From NCBI RefSeq assembly GCF_001186365.1, contig NZ_LDTZ01000017.1, forward strand, positions 186,001-250,000: DNA of 64,000 nucleotides. The letters run 5' to 3'. This DNA comes from Gordonia jacobaea. Lineage in GTDB: Bacteria; Actinomycetota; Actinomycetes; Mycobacteriales; Mycobacteriaceae. This document shows positions 37,426 through 45,735 of the stretch, one piece after another. A program made the translations under genes and the position numbers. How positions within the stretch are numbered: position 1 is the first letter of the stretch; the number at the start of each line of letters is the position of its first letter. A model generated the notes under the pieces. It was not told the origin of the DNA, did not search any database, and was given only the letters and a program-made list of their open reading frames with translations.

Positions 37426-38792
37426 GGTGTGCCCCGGACTTCCTTCTCTAGAGCGGTCAATTCAGTGGTGAAGACGACCAGCGCATCGTCGCCCTCGGGC
37501 AACCGGCCGGTCAGGAGTCGTGCGACGTCGCGGGCGTCTCGGTGCGTCGTCGCTGCCGCCACGCTGATGATCGCGGCGACAGACGAGTCGGAACCGTCCG
37601 GTGCCCACACGCCCGAGTCATCGCGTTCGTCGGAGGCGTCGAGCGCGTCGAGGGCGTGCACTGGGTCGTAGTGGAGTCCGAGGTACCCCGCGATGCGCGA
37701 GATGGTGCGGATGCGCAGGATCGCCGCGGCACGACTATCGGCTCCGGCGCGATGGTAGAGCCGTCCACGGGCCTGCGTGGTCTCGATCGCCTTGACGACG
37801 GCGGGTAGCGGCTCGGTGACCATGGGTCCGAATCGTCGTCCACGCCACAGCATCAGCGCGAAGACAGCGAACGCTGCCAGCAGGAAACCGGGGCCGATCC
37901 AACGCGGAATCTGAGAACGCGGGTCGGAGTCGGGCTCACCCGGTTCAGGTGGTCGATCGCCAAAGCTCGGAATGAACCAGATGAGGCGACCGGAGGAGGC
38001 GAGCACGCGGAGGGCAACGCCCGCATTGTCGTCCTCGCCGAGGTTTGCGTTGTGCCAGAAGTCGCCGTCCGTCACGACGATCTCGGGGTGCGAGGTCGTC
38101 GCGGGTACCACGACCATCTGTCCCGGCCGATCGACCACATCTGAACCGGTGTCGGTGTCGTCGGGAAAGCAGGATGCCGCCGGCTGCGTCGGCGTGTACC
38201 TGGCGGCCGACGAGTACGAACCAACGCCGATGCCCTGTGACGAGATGACGTCGTCGGGGGCGATCCCGATGAGCGAGCACGCTGCCGTTGATCGGTTTTG
38301 CGCGACCAGTGCAACGGTCACCGGCAGCCCCAGCGCCGCCAGCGCGTTGTCGGTCGGGGAGACCAACACCACGCGCTTGACGTCGCGGAACTTGTCGAGG
38401 AGGTACGACGCGTTGGCCGCGGTGAGAGCGCCGGAGCCGCTCAAGACGACGGTATCGTCGGCGCCCGGCGTCGTGCGATCGCGGAGTTCGTCGAGCCCCC
38501 GCGCCACGGTGACGTCGACACCGTGATCGCTGATCACCTTCGTGACGGCACGAGCACCCGTCGGCCCGAGGTTGTCGGGATCGCCCGCCACCGAGTTGCT
38601 CGGTGTCTGCGGCTTCGGCTTCGACGACGGCGCGCCGCCCAGCGCGAGGGCGGCGACGAGCACGACGATCAGTACAGCAACCACGACTCCGAGGACAATC
38701 AACCACGTTCGACGTCGATTTCGCGGAAGCGACGGAGCTGGGCCGGACCGACCCTCGGGAGCCGTGGGCGGCGCGCTCATGGGTGCGCTCAC
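37422..38792 (-). CDS. DUF4350 domain-containing membrane protein (Rv3691-like)
   Basis: 456 residues. A Pro-rich N-terminus and one membrane helix (~28-50, LIVLGVVVAVLIVVLVAALAL) lead into an extracytoplasmic DUF4350 domain (~75-190: DHGVDVTVARGLDEL, DDTVVLSGSGALT). A second membrane helix lies near residue 305 (GPGFLLAAFAVFALMLW), followed by a cytoplasmic helical region. GTG 38792 overlaps the DUF4129 stop as GTGA, and its stop overlaps the moxR start as ATGA. The domain resembles a ThuA/glutamine-amidotransferase-like fold without obvious catalytic residues; its function is unknown. Confidence 0.88.
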   Translation of the reverse strand: MSAPMSAPPTAPEGRSGPAPSLPRNRRRTWLIVLGVVVAVLIVVLVAALALGGAPSSKPKPQTPSNSVAGDPDNLGPTGARAVTKVISDHGVDVTVARGLDELRDRTTPGADDTVVLSGSGALTAANASYLLDKFRDVKRVVLVSPTDNALAALGLPVTVALVAQNRSTAACSLIGIAPDDVISSQGIGVGSYSSAARYTPTQPAASCFPDDTDTGSDVVDRPGQMVVVPATTSHPEIVVTDGDFWHNANLGEDDNAGVALRVLASSGRLIWFIPSFGDRPPEPGEPDSDPRSQIPRWIGPGFLLAAFAVFALMLWRGRRFGPMVTEPLPAVVKAIETTQARGRLYHRAGADSRAAAILRIRTISRIAGYLGLHYDPVHALDALDASDERDDSGVWAPDGSDSSVAAIISVAAATTHRDARDVARLLTGRLPEGDDALVVFTTELTALEKEVRGTP

Positions 38793-39502
38793 CGGCCGGC
38801 CGCCACATCGTCGTTCGTCATGCCACCGCTGGTCATGTTCTCGCCAGCCACGTAATCGTGGTCCGTGTCAGACCGCGCGCGGCCCCTGCGGAGCGCGCGT
38901 TCCAGCTCGAGCATGGCCTGCGCCTGCGCGTGGTCGGCGTGTCGGTAGCCGTACTCGACGGCGTCGAAAAGATCAGCGGCCCAACGGAGTTGGCCGCGCT
39001 TGTCGTCGAAGGCGATGCCGAGTCGACGCGACGCCTCGCGAGCGGTCAACGACGGTGCCGCGACGATGAACCCGCGTTCGATGCCCCGTCGGGCGAGTGC
39101 GCGCATCGCTTCGCGCACGCAACCGTCAGGATCGCCCCTATCGAGGAGTTCCTCTGCGGCCGAACGGTATTCGCCGGACTTGAGTGTCAGGTCGTCGAGG
39201 GGAGCCGACGTTTCGGTGCGCCGCGCCCGCGGGGTGCGTCGCACGAAGAAGATCGCGAAAGCCACGAGTGCTATGAGCACCAACACCACGACGACGATGG
39301 TCACGATGAGCGTCGTGTCCGGAGCTGGTCCGCCGGTCAAGAAGTCGTAGATGCTGGAGAAGAAGTTTCGGCTGTGCTCAGGCGGCTGCGTGGGCGTGGT
39401 GGCCTGCTCGTGATACTCCGGCTTCGACAGTTCGTCGTCGGCCCAGCGTCGGGCAGTGTCGTTGTCGGGATGCAGGCCGTCGGCCAGCAGCAGCACGCTC
39501 AC
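38789..39502 (-). CDS. DUF4129 domain-containing membrane protein
   Basis: 237 residues. A short extracytoplasmic N-terminal part precedes one membrane helix (~68-92, LIVTIVVVVLVLIALVAFAIFF). The cytoplasmic DUF4129 domain follows, with EYRSAAEELLDRGDPDGCVREA-type helices and LTAREASRRLG. GTG 39502 has GGGGA about eight bases upstream. It is the first gene of the four-gene DUF4129-DUF4350-moxR-DUF58 operon, whose genes all overlap by four bases. In transglutaminase-linked clusters DUF4129 is found at the end of membrane transglutaminases; here no such enzyme is present. The 212-bp gap to the right (39503-39714) holds nothing I can name. Confidence 0.85.
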   Translation of the reverse strand: MSVLLLADGLHPDNDTARRWADDELSKPEYHEQATTPTQPPEHSRNFFSSIYDFLTGGPAPDTTLIVTIVVVVLVLIALVAFAIFFVRRTPRARRTETSAPLDDLTLKSGEYRSAAEELLDRGDPDGCVREAMRALARRGIERGFIVAAPSLTAREASRRLGIAFDDKRGQLRWAADLFDAVEYGYRHADHAQAQAMLELERALRRGRARSDTDHDYVAGENMTSGGMTNDDVAAGR

Positions 39503-39714
39503 GGCGCGAATCCCCGCACGGGCGGTTTCAGGGAGCGTGCGTCCATCGCGACCCCCTCATCCCGTGCTGTTCGTGGCCCCCGGCCGGTTCCCGCGCTGAG
39601 CTCTCAACAGCGGCCATCCGTAGCCGTCCGTTGCGAGGGCGAACTTATCAAACCGCCGACGGCACGGCCCAGATTGTCGGTTTCTCAGATGAAGGGCGAG
39701 GTCGTGGGTGATCG

Positions 39715-40179
39715 CTACTTGCGATGGAGTGCGAGTGCGATGTCGTCGGGTCCGAGTTCGGTGCCGTCGGGTCCGACGACAGCGGCATGAATGGGCTCGC
39801 CATCGGTGTCGGTCAGGTCGAGCGGGGCCCCGCTGGGCTGCAGATACCGGTCGCCCCACTGCATGAGCGCGACGATCACCGGCAGTAGCCCGCGGCCCTG
39901 CTCGGTGAGGCGGTACTCGTTGCGGACGCGCTGGCCGGGCTCGCGGTAGGGGACCTTCTCGAACAGCCCTGCCTCGGTGAGCTCCCGCAGTCGAGCCGAC
40001 GCGACGGCGTCGGTGATCCCGACGCGGCGCGCGAACTCGTCGAATCGTGTTGCCCCGTAGAACGCTTCACGCAGGATGAGCATCGCGGATCGGGTGCCGA
40101 TCACGCCCATGGCCTTGTCGATCGAGCATCGATTCGCCGTCCAGTTGTCCCTTTCGGCCAGAGGTCCACGTAACTCCAT
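39715..40179 (-). CDS. HxlR family transcriptional regulator
   Basis: About 154 residues. The HxlR winged helix spans ~18-110: NRCSIDKAMGVIGTRSAMLI opens it with the typical cysteine, then RFDEFARRVGITDAVASARL and the wing YREPGQRVRNEYRLTEQGR. A short C-terminal extension (~115-154) is less common. Cys15 may sense redox or electrophiles, as in other family members. ATG 40179 is chosen over GTG 40185. It is divergent from an MFS exporter gene, with a 9-bp perfect palindrome between them (40208-40237), so it most likely controls the exporter. Confidence 0.9.
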   Translation of the reverse strand: MELRGPLAERDNWTANRCSIDKAMGVIGTRSAMLILREAFYGATRFDEFARRVGITDAVASARLRELTEAGLFEKVPYREPGQRVRNEYRLTEQGRGLLPVIVALMQWGDRYLQPSGAPLDLTDTDGEPIHAAVVGPDGTELGPDDIALALHRK

Positions 40180-40207
40180 ACCCACAGTCTAGCTGACTTG
40201 ACGATGT

Positions 40208-40237
40208 CATAGTCAGAGGGTAAACAGTCTGACTATG
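40208..40237. promoter_or_regulatory. 9-bp inverted repeat between hxlR and the MFS exporter gene
   Basis: CATAGTCAG (40208-40216) and CTGACTATG (40229-40237) are perfect complements across a 12-base centre. The right arm includes the ATG of the MFS gene, so a bound repressor would cover its start codon. The HxlR protein encoded next door is the obvious ligand. Confidence 0.72.
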
Positions 40238-41659
40238 GAAAACAAAAGCCAGAGCGAACGGCGGCACAGCGCCGGCGCTCTTCTCGCGGTCGCGTGCGGC
40301 GCGCCGTTCCTGGTCGCACTCGACCTCTTCGTCGTCAACGTGGCATTCGACGACATCGCCAAGGACTTCGGTGGCGCACAGCTCACCGCGGTCAGTTGGA
40401 CGCTCTCGGCCTACGCGATCGTCTACGCCGCACTTCTCATCCCGCTGGGAGCCGCGAGCGACAGGCTGGGCAACCGCCGCGGCTTCATCGGTGGAGTCGT
40501 CGTGTTCACAGCGGCAAGCGCCCTCGCGGCATGCGCACCGACACTCGGTGTTCTCATCGCCGCGCGAGTGCTGCAGGCCGTCGGCGCGGCAGCACTCACA
40601 CCCGCGAGCCGGGCGCTGCTGGTGACGTCGGTGCCACCGGAGCGTCGGGCGGGTGCGGTGCGCATCTGGGCCGCGACGTCGGGGATGGCGGCGGCGCTCG
40701 GACCGGTCGTCGGCGGTATTCTCGTCGAAATCTCCTGGCGTGCAGCATTTCTGATCAACGTGCCGATCGGCATCGCGTTCGTGATCGCGGCGGTCCGGGT
40801 CTTCGGACGAGACTCCGGTGTGCAGAAGCAACAACGCCTCGGCGCTGCTGTCTCGGTCGGAATGCTCACCGGCGCCGTGCTACTCGCGGCCTCGAGCGCG
40901 CTCGGCGTCCTCTACCTGGTGCAGGGCGACGAGTGGGGTTGGGGTTCAGCGCGCGCGATCGCCGTGCTCGTCGCTGCCGTGATCCTGGGTGTGGCTTTCG
41001 TCTTCATCGATCGGCGATCCGACGACCCGCTGATCCCCACAAGGTTGTTCTCGCGCCCTGAGTTCTCGTTCGGAACGGCAGCGATGCTCCTGTTCAGCAT
41101 CGCTTTCGCCGCCGGCCTGCTCGACGGAATCCTGTTGCTGCAGAAGGGCTGGGGCTATTCGGTGATCCGCAGCGGCCTGGCAGTCGCGCCCGGCCCGCTG
41201 ATGGTGCCTGTGGCGGCGGTGCTGGTCTCCCGAATGGCGCGCACGGTCTCACCGTGGTTGCTCGCCGCCGCGGGAGCGGGCCTGTGGGCCATCGGAATGG
41301 TGCTGATCGGAATCAGCACCGACGCGTCCGATCCCAACTACGCCGCCGGTTTCCTGCCCGGCTGGCTCCTCGGCGGATTCGGCGTCGGGCTGGTCATTCC
41401 GGCGTTGATCGCCACCGCCACAAGCGGACTCGACGCCGCAATCGCCGGCCGCGGCAGCGCGGTGATCACGATGTCGCGACAACTGGGTACGACGATCGGC
41501 ACCAGTGCGCTCGTCGCCATGCTCGGAGCGGGAGTGACGACGGGAACCTGGTGGGTCTGCGCGGCATTCGCCGCAGGCGCAACGATTCTCGCGCTCGGCC
41601 CGCTTGTGCGCCGTACGTCCGGTCAGGCTCGTGCGGTCGCGGCGTCGAACATCGGTTGA
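40235..41659 (+). CDS. MFS transporter, DHA2 (EmrB/QacA) drug-efflux family
   Basis: 474 residues, about 14 membrane segments. DHA2 motifs are present: DLFVVNVAFDDIAKDFGG (D1), PLGAASDRLGNRRGFIGG (motif A) and GAAALTPASRALLVTSVPPE (motif C region). It is a proton-driven exporter of drugs or metabolites. The start codon lies inside the right arm of the shared operator, so little or no leader separates promoter and gene, and transcript may be nearly leaderless. Control by the divergent HxlR regulator is strongly suggested. Confidence 0.92.
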   Translation: MENKSQSERRHSAGALLAVACGAPFLVALDLFVVNVAFDDIAKDFGGAQLTAVSWTLSAYAIVYAALLIPLGAASDRLGNRRGFIGGVVVFTAASALAACAPTLGVLIAARVLQAVGAAALTPASRALLVTSVPPERRAGAVRIWAATSGMAAALGPVVGGILVEISWRAAFLINVPIGIAFVIAAVRVFGRDSGVQKQQRLGAAVSVGMLTGAVLLAASSALGVLYLVQGDEWGWGSARAIAVLVAAVILGVAFVFIDRRSDDPLIPTRLFSRPEFSFGTAAMLLFSIAFAAGLLDGILLLQKGWGYSVIRSGLAVAPGPLMVPVAAVLVSRMARTVSPWLLAAAGAGLWAIGMVLIGISTDASDPNYAAGFLPGWLLGGFGVGLVIPALIATATSGLDAAIAGRGSAVITMSRQLGTTIGTSALVAMLGAGVTTGTWWVCAAFAAGATILALGPLVRRTSGQARAVAASNIG

Positions 41660-41741
41660 TCCGGTCTTGCGATCGCAGGAACACTCTGCTCGAACATATT
41701 CGGGCACAGCATGATTCACCCCCACGAAAGGTATGAAGGTC

Positions 41742-42914
41742 ATGAACACAGCAGTCATCGTCGACGCGGTGCGTACTCCGGTCGGCAAGGGCAAGTCGAC
41801 GGGCGCTCTGCACGACGTACACCCGGTTGATCTCCTGGCTCACCCGCTGCGGGAACTACTGTCACGCAATGCAATCGATCCTGCCGACATCGACGATGTG
41901 ATCACCGGCGTTGTCACGCAGGTCGGTGAACAGAGCCTCAACATCGCGCGTCGCGGGCTATTGGCGGCCGGCTACCCGGAATCGGTGCCCGGCGTCTCGC
42001 TCGACAGACAGTGCGGCAGTGGGCAACAGGCGATCGCGTTCGCGGCGCAGGGAGTCATCGCGGGCGCCTACGACGTCGTGGTCGGTGCAGGCGTCGAATC
42101 GATGTCGAGGGTACCGATGGGGTCGGCGGCCTTCGGCACCAACGACCTCAACGGCGTGGCATTCGACGAACGCTACCCCGAAGGACTTGTCGGGCAGGGT
42201 ATCTCGGCGGAGCTGATCGCGGCCAAGTGGGGTATCTCGCGCACCGAGATGGACGAGTTCGCCCTGCGCTCACACGAATTGGCTGCAGCAGCGACCAAGA
42301 ACGGACTCTTCGACAACGAGATCGTCCCGCTTGCGGGGCTGACCACAGACGAGGGGATCCGCGTCGGCTCGACGCTCGACACACTCGCAGGCCTTCGTCC
42401 CGCCTACTACGACGAGGCGATCGCGCAACGATTCCCGCAGATCGGCTGGAACGTGACAGCGGCCAACGCGAGCCAGATCAACGACGGGTCGGCAGCGGTC
42501 CTGGTGATGAACGAGGAGCGGGCGCGTCAGCTCGGACTGCGACCTCGGGCGCGCGTGCACTCGTTCGCCGTGGTCGGCGACGACCCGCTACTCATGCTCA
42601 CCGCGATCATCCCCGCGACCCGCAAGGTGCTGGCCCGCGCGGGACTGAGCCTCGACGACATCGACCTGTTCGAGGTCAACGAAGCGTTCGCGTCCGTGGT
42701 GCTCGCCTGGGCAAAGGAACTCGACGTCGACCTGGACCGCGTGAACGTCAACGGTGGCGCGATCGCGATCGGGCATCCGCTCGGCGCGAGCGGTGCACGT
42801 ATCGCCGCGACCGCCATCAACGCGCTCGAACAGCGAGGCGGGCGCTTCGTGCTGCAGACCATGTGCGAGGCGGGCGGAATCGCGAACGCCACCATCTACG
42901 AGCGCCTCGACTGA
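41742..42914 (+). CDS. Acetyl-CoA C-acyltransferase (thiolase)
   Basis: About 390 residues with complete thiolase motifs. The acylated nucleophile is Cys91 (SLDRQCGSGQQAI). VNVNGGAIAIGHPLGASGAR carries the active-site His, and QTMCEAGGIANA the second Cys. It could work in degradation (beta-oxidation) or synthesis. ATG 41742 is chosen over ATG 41733 because of GAAGG spacing. It ends 46 bp before the ketosteroid isomerase gene on the same strand, separated by a KstR-like box, so it may be part of steroid or fatty-acid side-chain breakdown. FadA-type naming is not attempted. Confidence 0.92.
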   Translation: MNTAVIVDAVRTPVGKGKSTGALHDVHPVDLLAHPLRELLSRNAIDPADIDDVITGVVTQVGEQSLNIARRGLLAAGYPESVPGVSLDRQCGSGQQAIAFAAQGVIAGAYDVVVGAGVESMSRVPMGSAAFGTNDLNGVAFDERYPEGLVGQGISAELIAAKWGISRTEMDEFALRSHELAAAATKNGLFDNEIVPLAGLTTDEGIRVGSTLDTLAGLRPAYYDEAIAQRFPQIGWNVTAANASQINDGSAAVLVMNEERARQLGLRPRARVHSFAVVGDDPLLMLTAIIPATRKVLARAGLSLDDIDLFEVNEAFASVVLAWAKELDVDLDRVNVNGGAIAIGHPLGASGARIAATAINALEQRGGRFVLQTMCEAGGIANATIYERLD

Positions 42915-42962
42915 TACTTTGTCTCCAAAGTAGAACACGTTCTAGATTTGGAGACAAAGTAT
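42914..42962. promoter_or_regulatory. 16-bp perfect inverted repeat covering the start of the isomerase gene
   Basis: ATACTTTGTCTCCAAA (42914-42929) and TTTGGAGACAAAGTAT (42947-42962) are exact complements with a 17-base loop. Each arm contains a smaller palindrome, TTTG-TCTC-CAAA. The right arm includes the first two bases of the isomerase ATG and the left arm begins at the thiolase stop. It can act as a double operator in DNA or as a long hairpin in RNA that would hide the start codon. Confidence 0.8.
42931..42944. promoter_or_regulatory. KstR-like operator in the loop of the inverted repeat
   Basis: TAGAACACGTTCTA fits the KstR consensus TnnAACnnGTTnnA exactly as I know it. KstR is the TetR-family repressor of cholesterol catabolism in mycobacteria and rhodococci. 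Its position 17 bases before a ketosteroid isomerase gene supports the reading. Confidence 0.7.
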
Positions 42963-43356
42963 GACCGTCGAACAAGAACAGACCGAGCTGTCGAGCAAGA
43001 TCGACGCCGCTGTAGGTGCGTACATCGATCTGCTCACCAACGGCACCGCCGAGCAGATCGCGGATCTCTTCGCCGCAGACGCGACCGTCGAGGACCCGAT
43101 CGGCGCCGACATCCGCAACACCCGCGAGCAGCTCGTCGAGTTCTACTCGATCATCACCGGCATGGACGAGCACGTCGCCACCCTGAACTGGAAGAAGATC
43201 GCGGGCGACACCGCGGTCTTCGAGTTCACGCTCGTCACCGGCACGTCCGACATGCGGTTCGAGATCACTCCGATCGACATCATGGTCTTCGACGCCGACG
43301 GCAAGATCTCCTCGATGCGCGCCGTCTGGGAGCCGAGCGACCTCAAGCAGCTATAG
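42961..43356 (+). CDS. Steroid delta-isomerase-like (NTF2-fold) protein
   Basis: 131 residues, the size and fold of bacterial 3-ketosteroid isomerases. AYIDLLTNGTAEQIADLF, then AADATVEDPIGAD with the likely catalytic Asp, and ISSMRAVWEPSD at the C-terminus follow the SnoaL/KSI pattern. It would shift the delta-5 double bond of 3-ketosteroids to delta-4 during sterol breakdown. The KstR-like box upstream supports that role. The start codon lies within the right arm of the 16-bp inverted repeat. Other NTF2-fold functions remain possible. Confidence 0.85.
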   Translation: MTVEQEQTELSSKIDAAVGAYIDLLTNGTAEQIADLFAADATVEDPIGADIRNTREQLVEFYSIITGMDEHVATLNWKKIAGDTAVFEFTLVTGTSDMRFEITPIDIMVFDADGKISSMRAVWEPSDLKQL

Positions 43357-43366
43357 GGGGCCTCTC

Positions 43367-43608
43367 CGCTGATCGAGCTTGTCGAGATCACTCGCGGCGG
43401 AGAGTGGTCTCGACCAGGGTGCTCGCTGCGCTCGCGCCCGCTCGACCAGCGGTGGGGACCCCGCCGATCGAGCGTTCTCCCCGCTGATCGAACGCTGTTC
43501 CCGCTGATCGAGCTTGTCGAGATCACCCGCCCGGGGGAGTGGTCTCGACCAGGGTGCTCGCTGCGCTCGCGCCCGCTCGACCAGCGGGAAGGAGCTTGTC
43601 GAGATCAC
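43367..43608. repeat. 135-bp tandem duplication of TGATCGAG/GGTCTCGACC repeats
   Basis: A module is repeated at a 135-bp period. It contains a TGATCGAGCTTGTCGAGATC unit (within 43367-43391 and 43502-43526) and an exact 49-bp segment (43404-43452 and 43539-43587). This is the window's dispersed repeat, but with GATC in place of GGTC on the left and GATC in place of GACC on the right, so the palindrome is kept. The stop codon of the SDR gene lies inside the rightmost half-unit. No gene was seen in the gap 43357-43604. Confidence 0.85.
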
Positions 43609-44282
43609 CCACGCCCCGTTGGCCGCAGCACGATCTCCGTGGGGTGCGCGTCGGCGGGGGTGTGGATCGCGGCGACCACCGCGCCCGCGACCGTCGAGGG
43701 CTTCAAGAACTTCGACGCGTCGTAGTCGTCGCCCTCGATCGCGACCAGCTCGCGCTGCATGTCGGTGTCGATTCGCCCGGGGAACACCGACGTCACACGC
43801 AGCGCGGTCTCCTCGCCGCGCAGGGCGTCGGCCAGCGCGCGCAGCCCGAACTTGCTCGCGGCGTACGCGCCCCAACCGGGGTTGGCGCGAATCCCCGCGC
43901 CCGAGTTTATGAACACGACGTGACCCTGCGCCGCCCGTAGCGCGGGAAGAAGCAGACGCGTCACCTCGGCTGCGGCTACGAGATTCACCTCGAGCACGTG
44001 ACGCCATTCGTCGGCGGGTGTCTCGGCGACGGTGCGCAGCGTCGAACCGACGCCCGCACTGTGGACCAGTACGTCGAGCGACGGTATCGACTCCGCGGCC
44101 GCGGCAACCGAATCGTGGTCGGTGAGTTCGACGGCGAATGTCGTGGCACCCAGCTCCGCGGCGAGCGCGTCGAGTGCTGTCGACGGTCTGCCGCCGAGAA
44201 TCAACGTGTGGGTCGGTGCGAGTTGTTGGGCGATCTGCTCGCCGAGTCCGCGGCTTGCTCCGGTGATCAATGCGGTTGGCAC
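43605..44282 (-). CDS. Short-chain dehydrogenase/reductase
   Basis: About 225 residues. The Rossmann motif TGASRGLG lies at residues 7-14. The catalytic set is Ser127 (FINSGAG), Tyr140 and Lys144 (GAYAASKFG). NAG is replaced by HSAGVGS at the fourth strand. It oxidises or reduces an alcohol/carbonyl with NAD(P)(H); the substrate is unknown. GTG 44282 is chosen because it gives the standard SDR N-terminus VPTALITG; the frame is open upstream only over the divergent hydrolase gene. The stop codon falls inside a dispersed repeat, so the C-terminal few residues may be repeat-derived. Confidence 0.9.
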   Translation of the reverse strand: MPTALITGASRGLGEQIAQQLAPTHTLILGGRPSTALDALAAELGATTFAVELTDHDSVAAAAESIPSLDVLVHSAGVGSTLRTVAETPADEWRHVLEVNLVAAAEVTRLLLPALRAAQGHVVFINSGAGIRANPGWGAYAASKFGLRALADALRGEETALRVTSVFPGRIDTDMQRELVAIEGDDYDASKFLKPSTVAGAVVAAIHTPADAHPTEIVLRPTGRG

Positions 44283-44357
44283 GCGTCCAACCGTACCGGC
44301 GGTCACGACCGACGACCTCGAGCGGCGAGGACAGTCGAGGCAGTGCAGAATCAACGC

Positions 44358-45698
44358 GTGGCCAGGTATGGATTCACCCCAACGCAGTTGTCGGCACGAG
44401 CCGCGTATCTGCTCCGCGGAAACGATCTGGGCACGATGACCAGCGCGGCACCCCGTCTCTACCCGCACATGTGGAGCTGGGACGCGGCGTTCGTGACGGT
44501 CGGTCTCGCACCGCTGAGCGTCGAGCGTGCCGTCATCGAGATGGACACATTGCTCTCGGCGCAGTGGTCGAACGGCATGATCCCGCACATCGTTTTCGCC
44601 AACGGGCGTGACGGGTATTTCCCCGGCCCTGGTCGATGGGAGTGCTCGCGCCTGGCCGACGCCGCACCCGACTATCCGGAGACGTCAGGTATCACGCAGC
44701 CGCCGGTGCACGCGATCGCGGTGCAGCGCATCTTGGATCACTCACGGCGACACGGCCGCTCGACGCGGGCCGTCGCGAACGAGTTCATCGACCGCCGGTG
44801 GGGCGCGCTGATGCGCTGGCATCGTTGGCTCGCCCACGCGCGCGATCCGCTCGGGCGCGGTCGCGTCACGATCTACCACGGCTGGGAATCGGGAATGGAC
44901 AACTCGCCGCGCTGGGACGGTCCGTACTCGCGTGTCGTCCCCGGCGAGGATCTGCCGCCCTACACCCGCGCCGACCTCGAGCACGTGACCGACCTCTCGA
45001 TGCGCCCGACCGATCTCGAATACGACCGCTACATCTGGCTCGTCGAAGAGATGAAACGTGCGCACTACGACGACGAGGTCCTGCCCAAGGTCATGAGTTT
45101 CATGGTCGAGGACGTCTTCGTCAGTGCGATCTTCGCCGTCGCGTGCGATGTTCTCGCGACGATCGGAGAGGACTACTCCAAGCCGCGCGCCGATGTGCGA
45201 GACCTGCGGGCGTGGTCGGATCGGTTCAAGGCCGGCGTGGTGGCCGCCGCGAACGACCGCAACGGTGCCGCGCGTGATTTCGACCTGCGCGCGGGGCAGT
45301 GGATCAACTCCGAGACCATCGCGGTGTTCGCGCCACTGCTGTGCGGCGGGCTGTCCCGTGATCGGGAACGAGCACTCCTACGACTTTTCGACGGCCCGCG
45401 CTTCTGCGGACACCCCGACCTGAGGTTCAGCGTCCCGCCGTCGACGTCGCCGATCTCGGCCGACTTCCGCCCACGCGAGTATTGGCGCGGCCCGGTCTGG
45501 CCCGTGATGACGTGGCTGTTCAGCTGGGCCTTTGCGCGGCGCGGGTGGACCGAACGCTCCGCCCGACTACGTGAAGAGGGCCTACGGCAGGCAACCGACG
45601 GCGCGTTCGCCGAGTACTACGAGCCCTTCACCGGCGAAGCGCTCGGCAGCATGCAACAGAGCTGGACCGCGGCGTCGGTGCTCGACTGGCTCGACTGA
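44358..45698 (+). CDS. Glucosylglycerate hydrolase (GH63-like)
   Basis: 446 residues. The (alpha/alpha)6-barrel pattern of the mycobacterial glucosylglycerate hydrolase is visible: RLYPHMWSWDAAFVTVGLAP near the N-terminus, IYHGWESGMDNSPRWDGPY in the middle with the catalytic Asp region, and EYYEPFTGEALGSMQQSWTA at the end. It releases glucose and glycerate from glucosylglycerate, a solute used during nitrogen limitation. GTG 44358 gives the same length as I recall for the M. hassiacum enzyme. It is divergent from the SDR gene (75 bp) and ends before a strong hairpin. Confidence 0.87.
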   Translation: MARYGFTPTQLSARAAYLLRGNDLGTMTSAAPRLYPHMWSWDAAFVTVGLAPLSVERAVIEMDTLLSAQWSNGMIPHIVFANGRDGYFPGPGRWECSRLADAAPDYPETSGITQPPVHAIAVQRILDHSRRHGRSTRAVANEFIDRRWGALMRWHRWLAHARDPLGRGRVTIYHGWESGMDNSPRWDGPYSRVVPGEDLPPYTRADLEHVTDLSMRPTDLEYDRYIWLVEEMKRAHYDDEVLPKVMSFMVEDVFVSAIFAVACDVLATIGEDYSKPRADVRDLRAWSDRFKAGVVAAANDRNGAARDFDLRAGQWINSETIAVFAPLLCGGLSRDRERALLRLFDGPRFCGHPDLRFSVPPSTSPISADFRPREYWRGPVWPVMTWLFSWAFARRGWTERSARLREEGLRQATDGAFAEYYEPFTGEALGSMQQSWTAASVLDWLD

Positions 45699-45735
45699 CT
45701 GCGGCTCCGTACGGGTCGGCGCTCCATAAGACAAA

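Noticed and set aside
41693..41708. TCGAACATATTCGGGC upstream of the thiolase as an SOS or KstR box
   Set aside because: Only half of either consensus is present, so it is probably chance.
43351..44007. Minus-strand open frame of about 218 codons over the repeat cluster and SDR gene
   Set aside because: It is read in another frame of the SDR gene and repeats; the Arg/Ala-rich product has no protein character.
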